Source: Pontederia crassipes (lineage: Eukaryota > Streptophyta > Magnoliopsida > Commelinales > Pontederiaceae). From it: a DNA stretch of 64,000 nucleotides. Positions 1 to 13,450 of this stretch are shown piece after piece; position 1 is the first letter of the stretch; every line of letters begins with the position of its first letter. The stretch spans positions 24,386,501-24,450,500 of the forward strand of contig CM060196.1 of assembly GCA_030549335.1 (NCBI GenBank), read 5' to 3'. A model generated the notes under the pieces. The model searched no databases, had not been told where the DNA came from, and was given only the letters and a program-made list of their open reading frames with translations. The position numbers and the translations under genes are program-made.

Positions 1-2270
1 GAAAACCTAAAAATATTAATCCATTGATACTTATTGCTGTTGTATTAGATCATAAATATAAGCTTGGATATGTTGAATGGAACTATCCAGATCTTTATGT
101 CTCAAGCATAGCTACTTGGGTAGTTAAAAAAAATTCAAAATAGTGTGTATCATATGTATGAATTTATGTACAAGAAGTCAATCAAGGTTCAAATTCTCAA
201 GTAGAGAATACAAATTCTACAAATGAGGTTGACAAAGTAAATGTTGACGAGAAAACAGTTAGGATTCATCAATGGAGTAGACTACAAAAGAAAAAAAACA
301 GTACTGATAACAAATTTCAAATTGAGAGATATTTGATAAAACCTTGCGAGAGTGAAGGGGATTTTGATATCCTAAATTGGTGGAAGGTCAATTGCACAAA
401 GTATAGTATTCTTTCTCTAATGGCACGTGATGTCTTGGCCATTCCAGTGTCTATAGTTCCTTCAGAGTTTGTTTTCAGCATTGGAGGACACATTCTTGAT
501 TTCTTTAGAAGTTCTCTATCATCAAAAATGGCAGAAGCTCTTGTTTGTACACAAAGTTGACTATCATCATCACATTTTAGTCTTGAAGAAGATTTCGATC
601 AATTTGAGGCCACTAACAATATAATTAAAGGTTAAATTCAATTAGTATGTTCTTTATTTATATGGTTAGTCATTTTACTTATATTATGTCTCTTTACTTA
701 TATTGTTAATCATTTTACTAATTACAACATTTTCGACATTCTTGTAGAACTTATCGGATCTACTCAAGTTGGATCCTCAAGTTCAACATTGGATCATATG
801 ATGGTAGACAATTAACTCTTTGAAGTTTGAATTGTGGGTATGTGAACTTTTTTCTATAATTTTATTGTACATTTATCATATGTCATATACTTTGGCTAAT
901 TTCATTATAATGACAAACTAATTTCATCATTGGCATGTCTCTTTTTTATTGCTCTAAAAAAATGTTATCTTTTTTATTGCTAACACTGATTCATTCTGTT
1001 GTGCTATTACATTGGTAGTATTATGAATACAATCTTTAATGTTAGATTTTTCATATGTGGTTTCTAGGGTTTTTTCATTGAGTCAGCAAGGAAGGACAAC
1101 CACCAACCAAATTAGACTATGGAGCAATTCTTCGAGGTGGTGATAAGTTTCTTGAACTATTAAAATAAAAATGGCCATATTAATTTGTGAAAGCTACCAT
1201 GCATGAAGAAACTAATTAATTGTAGATGCCTGTTATAGTAAGAATGTAAGATCTGGTCTTCTGATCATGTAGGTCCTTTTTGCAGATTGCAATATATTAA
1301 GTAGCTAGTCATAAGGTTTAATTTGCATTGCTACAGTGAAATAGACCACCTACCCTTCTTGTCATCGAAGTGAAAGTGACAAAGCTTTCCTTCCCTAAAC
1401 TGAAATGATGAAATAACTGGATATAAATGGATATTTAGCTATCAAATAATCTGCTTTAGCTTTCAACAAAATTATCTATAATATATATGCCCTTAAGTAT
1501 GTACAATACTAGAAGTGTTCTTTGGCATTTTCCAAGGATAGCTGTAAATTGTATATCTGAAATTTTTATCTGTATTAAATAAAATGTATCTTAAACTTAT
1601 GGTAGTGATTTTATGTGAGAATAAAAGATTTTGTCATCCTCACAGTTGCTACTTGTAAGTTTAGTTAATTATTTATTACTTTTCAACCTTTTCAACAATT
1701 CTAGTTGATCCAAACACATCTCGGCATATTCTCTCAATAAATGACTTAGATCTTCTCAATATGTATTTTTTAATCGTGGTCATGTGTAAAATACTTAAGA
1801 TCACATTGAACATTTATCCTTTTTCTTTTTCAATGTTATCGGGTCAGATGGATATGTAGGGTTGTATCCATCTATCAAGTGTTGTAGGGTTGAATCAAGT
1901 TTCAAGTTTCAGCTGGATGCCTGGATATGTATTATGTAGACGTCTTTTGAAATTTTATCGTATTCATGTCATGTGTTGACGTTATTTGACATTTTAGTTG
2001 TCAAATGTTGTTGACTTGCTGCCTGTTGTGTTGTATGTATAAAACCCAATTTAATATTTGAAACTTATGTTGATGATAATGATATTTTAGTTATCAAACT
2101 TATGCTGTAATTTTTTCATTATTCCCGGTTCTAAACCCGGTTTTATTCCCGGTTTTTTAGTCTAACCCGATCCCGAAACCGGCCGGCACCGGGTCCGGTA
2201 TCGGGTCAGAAACAAAAATTTTTTGACCCGATAAAATTTGGACCTGGACCCGAACCCGGGTTTGCTCTGG
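1..2270 (+). mobile_element. Decayed hAT-family transposon, 3' part
   Basis: The first 153 bases read as a hAT transposase segment (VLDHKYKLGYVEW) that ends at a stop. After a break, bases from about 200 to 600 read through a linker into the hAT C-terminal dimerisation domain (FDILNWWK at about 361, then LMARDVLAIPVS and PSEFVFSIGGHIL). The far end is the C-rich and G-rich CCCGG-type subterminal repeat at 2125-2265. It finishes in TTTGCTCTG at 2261-2269, which reads CAGAGCAAA inward as expected for a hAT terminal repeat. Stops and frame breaks show the copy is dead. The 5' end lies outside the window, so no 8-bp duplication can be paired. Confidence 0.8.
200..650 (+). pseudogene. hAT transposase C-terminal dimerisation domain, broken
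   Basis: This is the best preserved coding piece of the hAT copy. The frame holds from about 200 to 557. It contains the conserved WW pair of the dimerisation domain, the run of small and hydrophobic residues before PSE, and the terminal ALVCTQ motif. The next conserved residue in the family is tryptophan (C-T-Q-x-W-L); here a TGA stands at 558-560 and the frame continues afterwards as LSSSHFSLEEDFDQFE. This looks like a TGG to TGA nonsense change rather than the true end. Upstream, the segment at 3-153 is in a different register and separated by stops. Confidence 0.85.
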
Positions 2271-2284
2271 CCTACTAGCACCGG

Positions 2285-2815
2285 GTCAAGGTAGAATGGC
2301 AGGAACTTTTCTACCCTTAGCTCTGTCGGGAACGACACCTTTGTGAAGTTGTAGCCATGTGTTGCTCCCGATGACCAATATGGTTGTGTTCGGAAGCATC
2401 ACACTCATGGATTGATACACTCTGGAGATGTTTGTAGGAGCCAGCGTGCGGAACCTATTGCCGACAGGGAGCATCGAGCGGTAAAGCACGAGGCTGACGA
2501 CGGGCTCACCAGTGAAGCACCAGCTGGAACAGCCCTTGCTATCGCCATTGATGAGCAGCAACTTGCCGTTGGGCAGGATAGCATGTCGCCCATGGTACGC
2601 CTCATGGGCATCTGCTCTATTTGCCACTTGGCTCTCAACACAGTGATGCTGATCCTCCCGCTGGTCTGCGGTGCTGGTAGGAATTGGCCTTTCTCCGCTT
2701 GGCTAAAGGCATTGCTCGGGGATCCACCATAGACGATGACCTCGACGATCTAGAGGGCGTTGTTTCAGTCGAGGACGAGAGGCAGGAGAGTGGATGTATC
2801 ATTCCTACCTAAGAT
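2285..2815 (-). pseudogene. Glyoxal oxidase / galactose-oxidase-like (GLOX) pseudogene fragment
   Basis: Read on the minus strand from 2815 downward, the translation gives TSTLLPLVLD, then VEVIVYGGSPSNAF, AEKGQFLPAP, GRISIT, QMPMRRTMGDM, LPNGKLLLINGDSKG, GEPVVSLVLYR, NRFRTLAPTNISRVYQS and ILVIGSN. In order these match the central-to-late kelch/GLOX domain of plant aldehyde oxidase GLOX proteins (secreted radical-copper oxidases). There are two in-frame stops in the first third and a frameshift near 2580, and similarity fades just before the hAT terminus at 2270. The fragment covers roughly a third of a normal GLOX. It is a dead gene relic. Confidence 0.85.
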
Positions 2816-3945
2816 CTGCGATCTCAATCTTAACTTTGGGATCATTTTTGTAGGATCGGTAGGATCTCAATCCAATTTTTTTCAACTTTTTGATTTTTTT
2901 TAAATTTTTCACCAAGTGCAACTTGATTTTTGGATAAATAAAAATTAAGAAAAAGATGATTGGTTATAATAACTAAAAGTATTTTTTTGCACTAAATAAC
3001 TCTGTCATAAATGTATATCAAAAGTTATTATATAATGTTGCTTCATATTCGTCATGTTATTATATATATGCATTTGTAGGAAGTCTTAATAGGATAGTAC
3101 TCAAGTTAACGTTATTTATAATTTAAACAATTAGAAACTTGTTTTTAAAATATTATTTTACATAATTTTATATATTAAATTATTTTTTTAATATACAAGT
3201 AGGATCTAATCCCACGACCCATCTTATGTAAGTTCTCAATCTTAACTACGTTGGCCCTATTGATTCTTTATCAAAGCATGGTATTGTTTCCTCTCCATTG
3301 ATTATATATTACATTGGTTCTATGCTTTTTTATTATTACTACTTATCCATTAGTTTATCATTCACCTCCTAAGTCACGGATTATTATTATTTTTGCATTG
3401 ATCATGCAGTTAATCAATGTAGTGGAGGATTAGCTCAAGGGAGTGATGATGTCTGTGAAGGCCATGTGCACATGAACTAGTCTTATAGCTATTTCCTCAT
3501 AAATGTGTCTTTATTTTATTAACCTTTCATCTTAACATATGATGATTACATTATGATTCATATTAGAGATTTTATTGCACTTCCGTATTTATTGATATAT
3601 TTTATGATATTTCTTTTAATTATTCTTCTTATTTAATATTTTATAAAAAAACCAGTCAAAGTCAACATTTTAATCAAAGCATTGTATATGTGATAGTGAT
3701 AAGAATGATTTTGAGACATTAGATTTTTACTCTTACATAATAAAATAAAAATGAAATGATAATAGTATGTTATAAAGTGACATACTATTTTTAATTAATA
3801 CATAAGATTTTAAACAAAGGAGAAAATTAAGAACACAGAGTAAGTATCCTCATATTATAAAAAATCTTTGGCAGTCAGGGATTTGCATGAAAATCTTCGT
3901 AGCAACAGATATTTTGTCTCCGCCCTAAGAGTTTCTAACCTACGA
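2816..3945. other. AT-rich spacer without a gene
   Basis: The base composition is strongly AT-rich with stops in every frame. I see no protein similarity, RNA gene or clear repeat boundary. The stretch at 2930-3250 is poly-T/poly-A rich. Confidence 0.6.
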
Positions 3946-4737
3946 TTGAATATAGAGTTATTTTTCCTAAGCACCTCAAAACTATCACGATTTTTCACAT
4001 CTAACTCCAAACTACGAACTTCATTTTTTGGATATCTAAACTATCGCAATTTTTTCAATTTAATCCATCGGTCCAATTCCGTCGACTTCTCCGTTATTTT
4101 TTATTTTTCGCATTTATGAAAAGTTCATTATACCCCTGCATTAGTCTTCTTTTACATAAAATAATATATAATAATGGATATAAAAATAATATACATAAAA
4201 AAAGAAAAAACAAGTGTCAAAGACCGGGAAAGAGGGTCGCCCACCTCTGCGTCGTCACGACGACATGGGGGGCTTTCTCTTTCCCTGCATCGAGAAAGAG
4301 AGGGGGTGGCAACGACGACGACGATGGCGCAGGGAAAGAGAAGGGGGGTGGGTCGCCGCCCCCCCCTCTGCGTCGTCGACGTCGACGATGACGCAGAGGG
4401 GGTGGCGACCCACCTTTGCGTCGTCATCGACGATGACGCAGAGGGGGGCAGCGACCCCCCTCCCTTGACACTTGTTTTTTTCTTTTTTTCAAATTATTTT
4501 TATATCCATTATTATATATTATTTTATATAAAAGTGGACTAACGCAGGAGTATAATGGACTTTTCATAAATGCAAAAAATAAAAAATAACGGAGAAGTCG
4601 ACGAAATTGGACGGAAGAATCAAATTGAAAAAATTACGATAGTTTAGGTACCCAAAAGATGAAGTTCGTAGTTTGAAGTTAGATGTGAAAAATTTCGATA
4701 GTTTAGGAGTGATCAGAAGAAATAACCCTTGAATATA
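3946..4737. mobile_element. Foldback Mutator-like MITE with 9-bp target duplication
   Basis: The element body is 3955-4728 (774 bp). It is flanked by the 9-bp direct repeat TTGAATATA at 3946-3954 and 4729-4737, the duplication size typical of Mutator-like elements. The arms are inverted copies of about 250 bp: the left begins GAGTTATTTTTCCTAAG and the right, reverse complemented, begins GGGTTATTTCTTCTGATC. Both then share CACATCTAACT, AACTACGAACTTCAT, TCGACTTCTCCGTTA, GCATTTATGAAAAGT and AATATATAATAATGG. The centre (about 4215-4470) is GC-rich, simple-sequence-like and palindromic. No transposase is encoded, so it is non-autonomous. Reading frames inside it are composition artefacts. Confidence 0.88.
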
Positions 4738-6163
4738 TAATATAGTTTGGTTCAATGTTGTAGCCTGTAGTGTAATGCAACGTAAATGGTTAATTTGATT
4801 TTCGTTGTGATATTATTATGGTACAATTTGTGTCATTTTAATAAATCAATAATCATGTTTAAATGATGAGTTTAATTTTTTAACTGAATCAAATAATTGT
4901 TTCAGAGTTAAGTGATTAGTAATTAACCTCTAAACTGGATTGATTTGACCATGAAATCTTATTCACGACCAATTAGGTAGATTTAATGACATTTGAACAG
5001 GTTATATTTATCAAATATTTTATTTTAATTCTAATAAAATATTATTCATTATTAAATACGTGCGAGTCGACCTTAATGATATCACAAACCAATAAGTTAT
5101 ATCCTCATTTCTAGCTAACAGAAAGAAAATGTGAAAATGCAAATGCAAAAGTTTTGACATCGTGTCATAACTAAAATGTAGGGCAGGAAGAAATTTTCCT
5201 CCCTTGACTACTACATTTAACCAGCCTGGAAGCAGTAAAAAAGTCTGTTTCCTCGTCATCAGCCACGTCGGACAAAAGGGAACATTAACAGAAAAATTAG
5301 CCTTTTTTAAAGCAGATAATAATAATCAACTTTTTTTTCGGGGGGAGGGGGATTTTTTTAACAAAATGCTTTAACTTTTTAATCATTTAATTATCTTAGA
5401 TTAACAAAAAAAGGAGTCGATATTAACCAAACTATCTAATGGCCATTAAATGCGTGTCACGTGCTATACATACATTAAGAATATTCAATTGCTTATAATT
5501 ATTATTTTAAGACAAACAATAACAAAATCTATTAATTAACTAAGTTTGAAATTTGCTGCACTTCGGCCATCCTAGGCATTTACAATGAAGAACGAAGCCA
5601 AGTAAGAAGTAAGAACAAAAATACAGTACAGAGTGCAACATCTCTCTCTCTCTCTCTCCCCCCGTTCACAGTTATAGTACTGTACACATTCTAAAGCTGG
5701 CGGCATCGAAATCTATTACCACTCTTTTGGAGCCATTCTCCTGTCCGTGTTTTTTTTTTTTTGCCTTCTCTCACTTCTTTTTGTTCTTGCTTCCGAAAAA
5801 TTATTATTAGTAAAGTAATAAAAGAAAACTCGTCGTACGAATATACCAACCGTGTCGGTGTCGTCTGTAGGCCGATCGGAAGGCACATTTGACAGCTGTC
5901 CGTCCACATCGTTAATTAATTAAACCTTTTTTTTTAAAAAACTTTGGTGCCCTTTTTTATCGCGGCCCCACGAGCGATCCTGCCAGCTCATTGGTCCATG
6001 GATCCCTCTGGTACCGGCAATCCAGTGGCCCCCACGCGCTTTCCCAATCAGACAACACATCGCTCGCCTCCAGCAGGCCGTCGCCTGAGCGGTCGGGATG
6101 CAGGGATCCCTTTCCGACACGGTGAGATCTCCCACCCAGGTCCGGCGCGGTGGAGAAATGCGG
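4738..6163. other. Spacer and 3' flank of the GATL gene
   Basis: No gene is supported. The part from 5640 to 6163 is likely the 3' untranslated and downstream region of the minus-strand glycosyltransferase; it contains a short CT run at 5641-5658 and several poly-T runs. Reading frames around 5920-6390 are GC-rich shadows of the gene end. Confidence 0.6.
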
Positions 6164-7189
6164 CTACACGTCGGCGAATAGCTCGTCCTGGCCCTCGCGG
6201 CGGAGGAGGTCGTAGGGCGCCCAGAGCCCATCGAGGGGGCACGGGCGGCCGGCGTCGAGGCGGAGCCACGGCTTCCCCTTACCGCTCCAGTGCAATAGGC
6301 TCACTGGACCAGGGTGGAGGTCCCGGCAGAGGCCCTCCACGTTGTCGCCGCCGAGGCCGTGCTGGTTCCACCGATGCTCTACCCCCTTGACCTCGCCGGC
6401 GAAGACCAACAGGAAGGGCGGCAGCGAGCCCAGCTCGTAGATCCGCGCCTCCTTCTTCTGGACCTGCATCCAGGCCTCCAGCTTCCGGGTGAACTCTCCG
6501 GCGCGCCAGCGCTCCAGGTCCATCACCATGACGCCGGTGTTGAAGTAGCACGGCGGGCGGCCGCGGCCATCGAAGGCCCGCGGGTAGAACGGGTCGGACC
6601 AGAAGCGGTCGGTGAAGTAGGAGGTGAAATTGGCGTGGCAGTACTCAGGGGCGGCGAGAACGTGGTCGCCAAGATCGGTGGCCCAGAGGCGGGCGACGTC
6701 GTCGACGACGACCAGGTCGGAATCGAAGTAAATGACGCGGCTGACGGAGGAGGGGAGGATGTCGGCTAGGTAGATGCGGGCGTAGTTGAGGGGCTGGTCC
6801 AGGGCGCGGCGGACGGAGGAGGAGATGCGGCCGCGGACGAGGGACGGATCGAAGCGGTAGACGGTGAATGTGAGGGAGGGGAAGGAGGCGGCCACGGCGG
6901 GGCTGAGGCGGCGGGGTCGGGTGGCGAGGAAGTGGAAGGCGACGGATTCCGGGCACGACGCGTGGCGGAGGACGGAGAGGACGCCGGCGAGGGATCCGCG
7001 GAGATAGGTGGCGTCCAGTGTCATGGCGATGTGGATGGTGGGGGAGGAGGAGCACCCGGGCCCATTGCGGAAGGCCGGGGCCTCGCGAAATCGGGGCAGC
7101 TCCGCCGGCGGTGAGGACGACGTCCGGATGACTCCGGCGCCGGCGAGGACGACCAGGAGTAGCATCGCCGTCGCCGCAGCCGTCGCCAT
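6164..7189 (-). CDS. GATL-type galacturonosyltransferase-like glycosyltransferase (GT8)
   Basis: Intronless, 341 aa, the size and single-exon form typical of plant GATL proteins, which work in the Golgi on pectin and other wall polysaccharides. I see a short hydrophobic N-terminal segment (residues 9-21), [16 protein letters not shown] (51-66), [13 protein letters not shown], the metal-binding DxD as YFDSDL (D156 and D158), [15 protein letters not shown] (214-228), RWNQHGLGG (273-281) and the C-terminal HWSGKGKPW (300-308). The frame is open upstream to 7309, but the ATG at 7189 is preferred because it places the hydrophobic anchor at the N terminus as in the family. The first half is extremely GC-rich. 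It could be any of several GATL subgroups; the subgroup is not resolved. Confidence 0.93.
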   Translation of the reverse strand: MATAAATAMLLLVVLAGAGVIRTSSSPPAELPRFREAPAFRNGPGCSSSPTIHIAMTLDATYLRGSLAGVLSVLRHASCPESVAFHFLATRPRRLSPAVAASFPSLTFTVYRFDPSLVRGRISSSVRRALDQPLNYARIYLADILPSSVSRVIYFDSDLVVVDDVARLWATDLGDHVLAAPEYCHANFTSYFTDRFWSDPFYPRAFDGRGRPPCYFNTGVMVMDLERWRAGEFTRKLEAWMQVQKKEARIYELGSLPPFLLVFAGEVKGVEHRWNQHGLGGDNVEGLCRDLHPGPVSLLHWSGKGKPWLRLDAGRPCPLDGLWAPYDLLRREGQDELFADV

Positions 7190-7344
7190 TGGAGCCGAAG
7201 AGAAGAGGAAGAGCGGTGAGGACTGAGGAGGAGAGAGGGGTTTGGACTTTTGGAGGTACAAGAAGAGATGGATGTGGGTACTTGGAAGGGGGTGACAGCC
7301 TGGAAACATGTCCTTTTTCCCGCATGCATTAATTTTAGAACAAT

Positions 7345-7360
7345 TAAATATATATAGTAT
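7345..7360 (-). promoter_or_regulatory. Probable TATA box of the GATL gene
   Basis: On the minus strand the sequence reads CTATATATATT about 155-165 bp upstream of the chosen start codon. Allowing about 30 bp to the start site gives a 5' leader of about 130 bp. This also supports the inner ATG. It lies at the edge of AT-rich spacer, so a chance match is possible. Confidence 0.45.
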
Positions 7361-9581
<2,221 letters not shown>

Positions 9582-10165
9582 TTTGGCTCTGAATTTGAAA
9601 TGCTTCTTGGTTGCATGTGAGTTAGTACATATATGCTTGGAGTCATTTGCTGCATCTGCACTCCAGGAATCCGTGTGATGCTTGCTCCACTATTTGCTGT
9701 TTGAAAAAAAATATTCTTCTGCTAATTGGGTTGATGGAATATTTTTTTGTTGCTGAGCAGATTGATCTCAATTCTCAACTCATCTCAATTATTTCAACTA
9801 TGTGCTGTACTCCAACATGTGTCCAGCTGATCTATGCACTTGGAAAACTGCTTCTGTGATGATAGCATGAGCCAACTAGTGCTAGTGCAAATTCTGGTGC
9901 TGTGTCCCTGTTTGGATCCTCACTTTGATTTCTGTAGTCATTTGGTTGTTAGGTTGTCATGCGGGAGAGTGAAAGATAGAGAGAGAGAGAGAGAGATAGA
10001 GAGAGAGAGAGTCATGAGTGGAATTGCTCGAAAGAGTGAGCTTGACACATGGTGTCCAGAAATAGAAAACTAACTGACAGATTATGGAGTATTTGGGAGA
10101 ATGTTGGTGAGGAAATTTTACCCAACTACCCTGGTAGATTGGCTAATTAAACAAGACAACTTTAG
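9582..10165. other. Spacer with short GA repeat
   Basis: No gene is recognised. An interrupted GA/GATA run lies at 9975-10012. Base composition is less AT-rich than the neighbouring spacers, so an untranslated transcript cannot be excluded, but nothing shows one. Confidence 0.45.
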
Positions 10166-12480
10166 GAATAAAAAAAAGAAAAAATGGACGTTCCCCACCA
10201 TAAGTGGGGGGACCGGCCCCCCACATCTGCGCATCCGTCCGATGCCCATCGGACGGATGTCGTCGAATTGCACGGTTCGCAGGAAAAATCGTGTGTTGAG
10301 AGCGGTTCAACGCGGCACAGTTTGGAGAGGAGCGGTACAAAAGCTCGAAATACGCCTCATTCGCCATCTTCTCTCTCTCCTCTCATCGCCGCTCCTCTTG
10401 TCTCCTCTCATCGCCGCTCCTCTCGCCTCCTCTCACTACCTCTCCTCTATCATCCTCCCACCGCCAGACGCCGGATCTTGCTCAAGTCACGGCGACCCCC
10501 ACCTCTCGCCGACCAGATCTACGCGCGGCAACGACCCCAAGCACGCCACCGACCTCGATCACCCTTGCTGCGAGTGCTACCGCGTCCGTTGGAGCCCATT
10601 TCTGCGCGAGAGTGACCGCCGGCCACATCGTCTGACCAGATCTCACGGCCGTCGACCAGATCTGCGCCTCGCCGACCAGATATAGTCTTCGACTACCTGG
10701 TCCGCGCAGATCTAATAGACACCGACCGGATTGGACCCTCGGCGACCTCGTCCGCCTGCCCTGCAGCTCTCGCACGTGCCCTGCCGCTCTCGCACGCCGC
10801 CGCCCGCCGGCCGGCCTGCCCTCGGCGACCTAGTCCGCCCAAATCTGACGGACACGGACGCCGACCGGATTGGACCCTCGGCGACCTCGTCCGCCTGTCC
10901 CTCGGTGACCTAGTCGCCCAAATCTGACGGACACCGATCGAATCGGACCCTCGGCGACTTCGCACGCCTGCCCTGCCGCTCTCGCACGCCGCCCGCCCGG
11001 CCGCTCTCGCACGCCACCGCCCGGCCGCTCTCACACACTTAATTCATGTTAATCACTTAATTCACGTTAATTCTTCTGTAAATTTTTCGTGGTAATCCAT
11101 GTTGTAAATTTGTCAAACTTTTGTTAACTTGTATTTCTTACATTGTAAAATTTATTTTCTTGCTTATACGTGATTGTCGTCATTTGTACAATGTCTCCGA
11201 ACGCCGATTAGCTAATTGATTAGCTTATGTACAATGTCTGAGAATGTCGAATAGCTCATAGGAAGCTTCTCCTTCACATTCTCTTTACATTTTCGCTTCG
11301 GACATTCGCCGACATCCTCTACCTCATGGTCGTTTGATTCTTTAAACAAACGCGTTTTACATAAGACGTTATGGGAAAACAACCTCATGCATCGTTCTGA
11401 GAAAACACTCATTTTGATTCTTTGAACATCTGAAGACGCTTTACACGATAAGAACATATTTACAACAACATGAATTATCAACAAAAAATTTTACAAATGT
11501 ATAATTAATCACACTATCACAGAATGGCACCGGCGGCGCAGTGAGCGAACTAGGCGGCGGCATGCGGCGGGTTGGCGGTGTGCAGCGTGTGGGGCTCGGC
11601 GAGGGATGGTCGAACTCGGCGGCGCTCGGCGTGCATCATGCAGCGGCGCTCGGCGTGTTCGCTCGACGGCTGCGGTGGCGGGCTGGCGGGCGAGCTCCAC
11701 AGCGGCGGGCGGGCGGGCTCGACAGCGGGCGGGCGGGTAGGCTCGACGGTGGACGGGCAGGCTCGACGGCGGGCGGGCAGCTCTAAAGTGGCAGGCGGGC
11801 AGCAACACGGCGGAAGTGATAGGTCGGCGGCGCTCGGCGGGGTGCTCGATGTCAGGCCCGCGCAGATCTGCTCGTCGACGGTTGGATCGGGCCCTCTTCA
11901 CACCCAGATCTGGTCGACGGTCGATGAAGGGCGATATCCGGTGCTCGAGGTCGCCGCTGCGCAGGGGGCACCCGTCCGCCGCGCCGCGCCACGCGAAGAG
12001 AGAACCATCTCTGCATCCACCAGATCTGGTCGGCGTCCACCAGATCTGGGCGAACTAGGTCGCTGAGGACCAGATCTGTCGGGGATGCGGAGATCTCGCC
12101 GCTCGCGCAGATCTGGGATGGTCGGACACGGTCGTCGATGTCGCGATCTCGCCGGCGGTCGCACTCGCGTAGATCTGGATGTGGAGATCTCATCGGCGGC
12201 GGAGATGGCGACGGCGACGGTGGCTCTCGGGCGTGAGGTGGATGCGGAGAGCGAGAGAGTTGAGAGAGAACGAGAGCGGACAAATGGGGGTAAATTTTTT
12301 TTACCCTGACCTTTTGTATTCGTCGACCACATCTGAACCGGAATTCATCGGACCGGTTTGTTTCTTCATGAATCGAGAGTGTGCCATCGGTTCATCTTGA
12401 AAAAACCAGATTTTGATCAGCGCCCGTCGCAATGAAATGTATCCCCCCATTTCAGATGGGGGGATACCCATTTTTCCCTA
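10166..12480. mobile_element. GC-rich non-coding element, possibly a non-autonomous DNA transposon
   Basis: A sharply GC-rich block sits in AT-rich DNA. Its edges look like related inverted termini: left AAAAAATGGACGTTCCCC then AAGTGGGGGGACC at 10184-10217; right, reverse complemented, AAAAATGGGTATCCCCCC then AAATGGGGGGATAC (12435-12476). Inside are imperfect tandem units built on GGACCCTCGGCGACCTCGTC (10733-10970), 13 copies of AGATCT between 10515 and 12190, and a more AT-rich middle (11035-11530). Many long frames are open on both strands, but all give low-complexity Arg/Pro/Ser/Ala strings, as GC bias alone would. No transposase and no clean target duplication were found, so the class is uncertain. 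Confidence 0.5.
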
Positions 12481-13450
12481 AAAAAATTGTACTGAACATT
12501 TCTTCTCAGATGTCTCAAAATGAGATTCCAAGTCCAAAACTTCACAAAAAAAGGTATATAATGATGGGTTTAATATTTGTGCTATCTCTTATCATTCATT
12601 TATTATTTTTAGATTCAGGACGGATGCTGGAGTGAAACTTTTTTCGATCAATCGTTCATTATAACAAATGGACGTCTATTATCCCTTAAAAGAGGTAGTA
12701 ATAATCTTATAATCATTTCTTTCGTAAATGATTGTTGAACAATAAAATGCCAAAAGAATGCTGGTCAGAACGAATTGTGTTTTCAGCAGCATACTTCCAT
12801 TTTCTGCTCAATTTCATAAAGCAGGAGTAAGGCCGATTAAAGGGTGATCAATACTAAATAAAATAATAAAAGAATGGATGATGAATACATTATTAGTCCA
12901 ATTGACTACAAGAATGAAACTCTGTAAAAGCTCCACTGTATGACTATCCGTTTAATTTGAGCTCCCCGGTTAATCAATGAGCAATTTGGTCCTATGGCTC
13001 AAGCTTTCCAGGTAGACCTTCCAGGACATCTGCTATAAAGTCCCTCCACACATCTCTCCTTCAGGATAAGATCTTGTTCTGCGGAAGCAATTCAGAAAGA
13101 ATACGTCAATACGGGTTCCCATCATACCGCTTCATTATTTCTGTCATGGACATTGTCATCCTTGTCAGAACGATGTATATATGGTTCCTTTTCAAGACAT
13201 GTTCGAAGTATGCCACATGCAAATTCCTTTTCAAAGAGCAGAACCGATAAGTCCCTCCAGCATCTGTAAGTGGGAACCATCTTACTGCTTAAGTGCTAAG
13301 GAAATTTTGAGTACGAAAAGCAGCTCAGATTTTCTATGGTCTTCAGACATCATATCTGACATCAGGGAACCATTAGAGTTCTGTACACTTATCTAGAAGA
13401 AATTAAACCTCACATTTATCCCCATCATGTTTATTTCTTGCGAGTACTTT
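12481..13450. other. Spacer without a recognised gene
   Basis: The stretch 12950-13400 is less AT-rich and has a 71-codon frame (13181-13396, +) with no recognisable domain. It could be part of an old gene or of an untranslated transcript. Nothing supports either strongly. Confidence 0.4.

Noticed and set aside
10693..12332. Many long Arg/Pro/Ala frames on both strands of the GC island
   Set aside because: Open frames occur in all registers, composition is low-complexity and no motif is recognisable; GC bias explains them.
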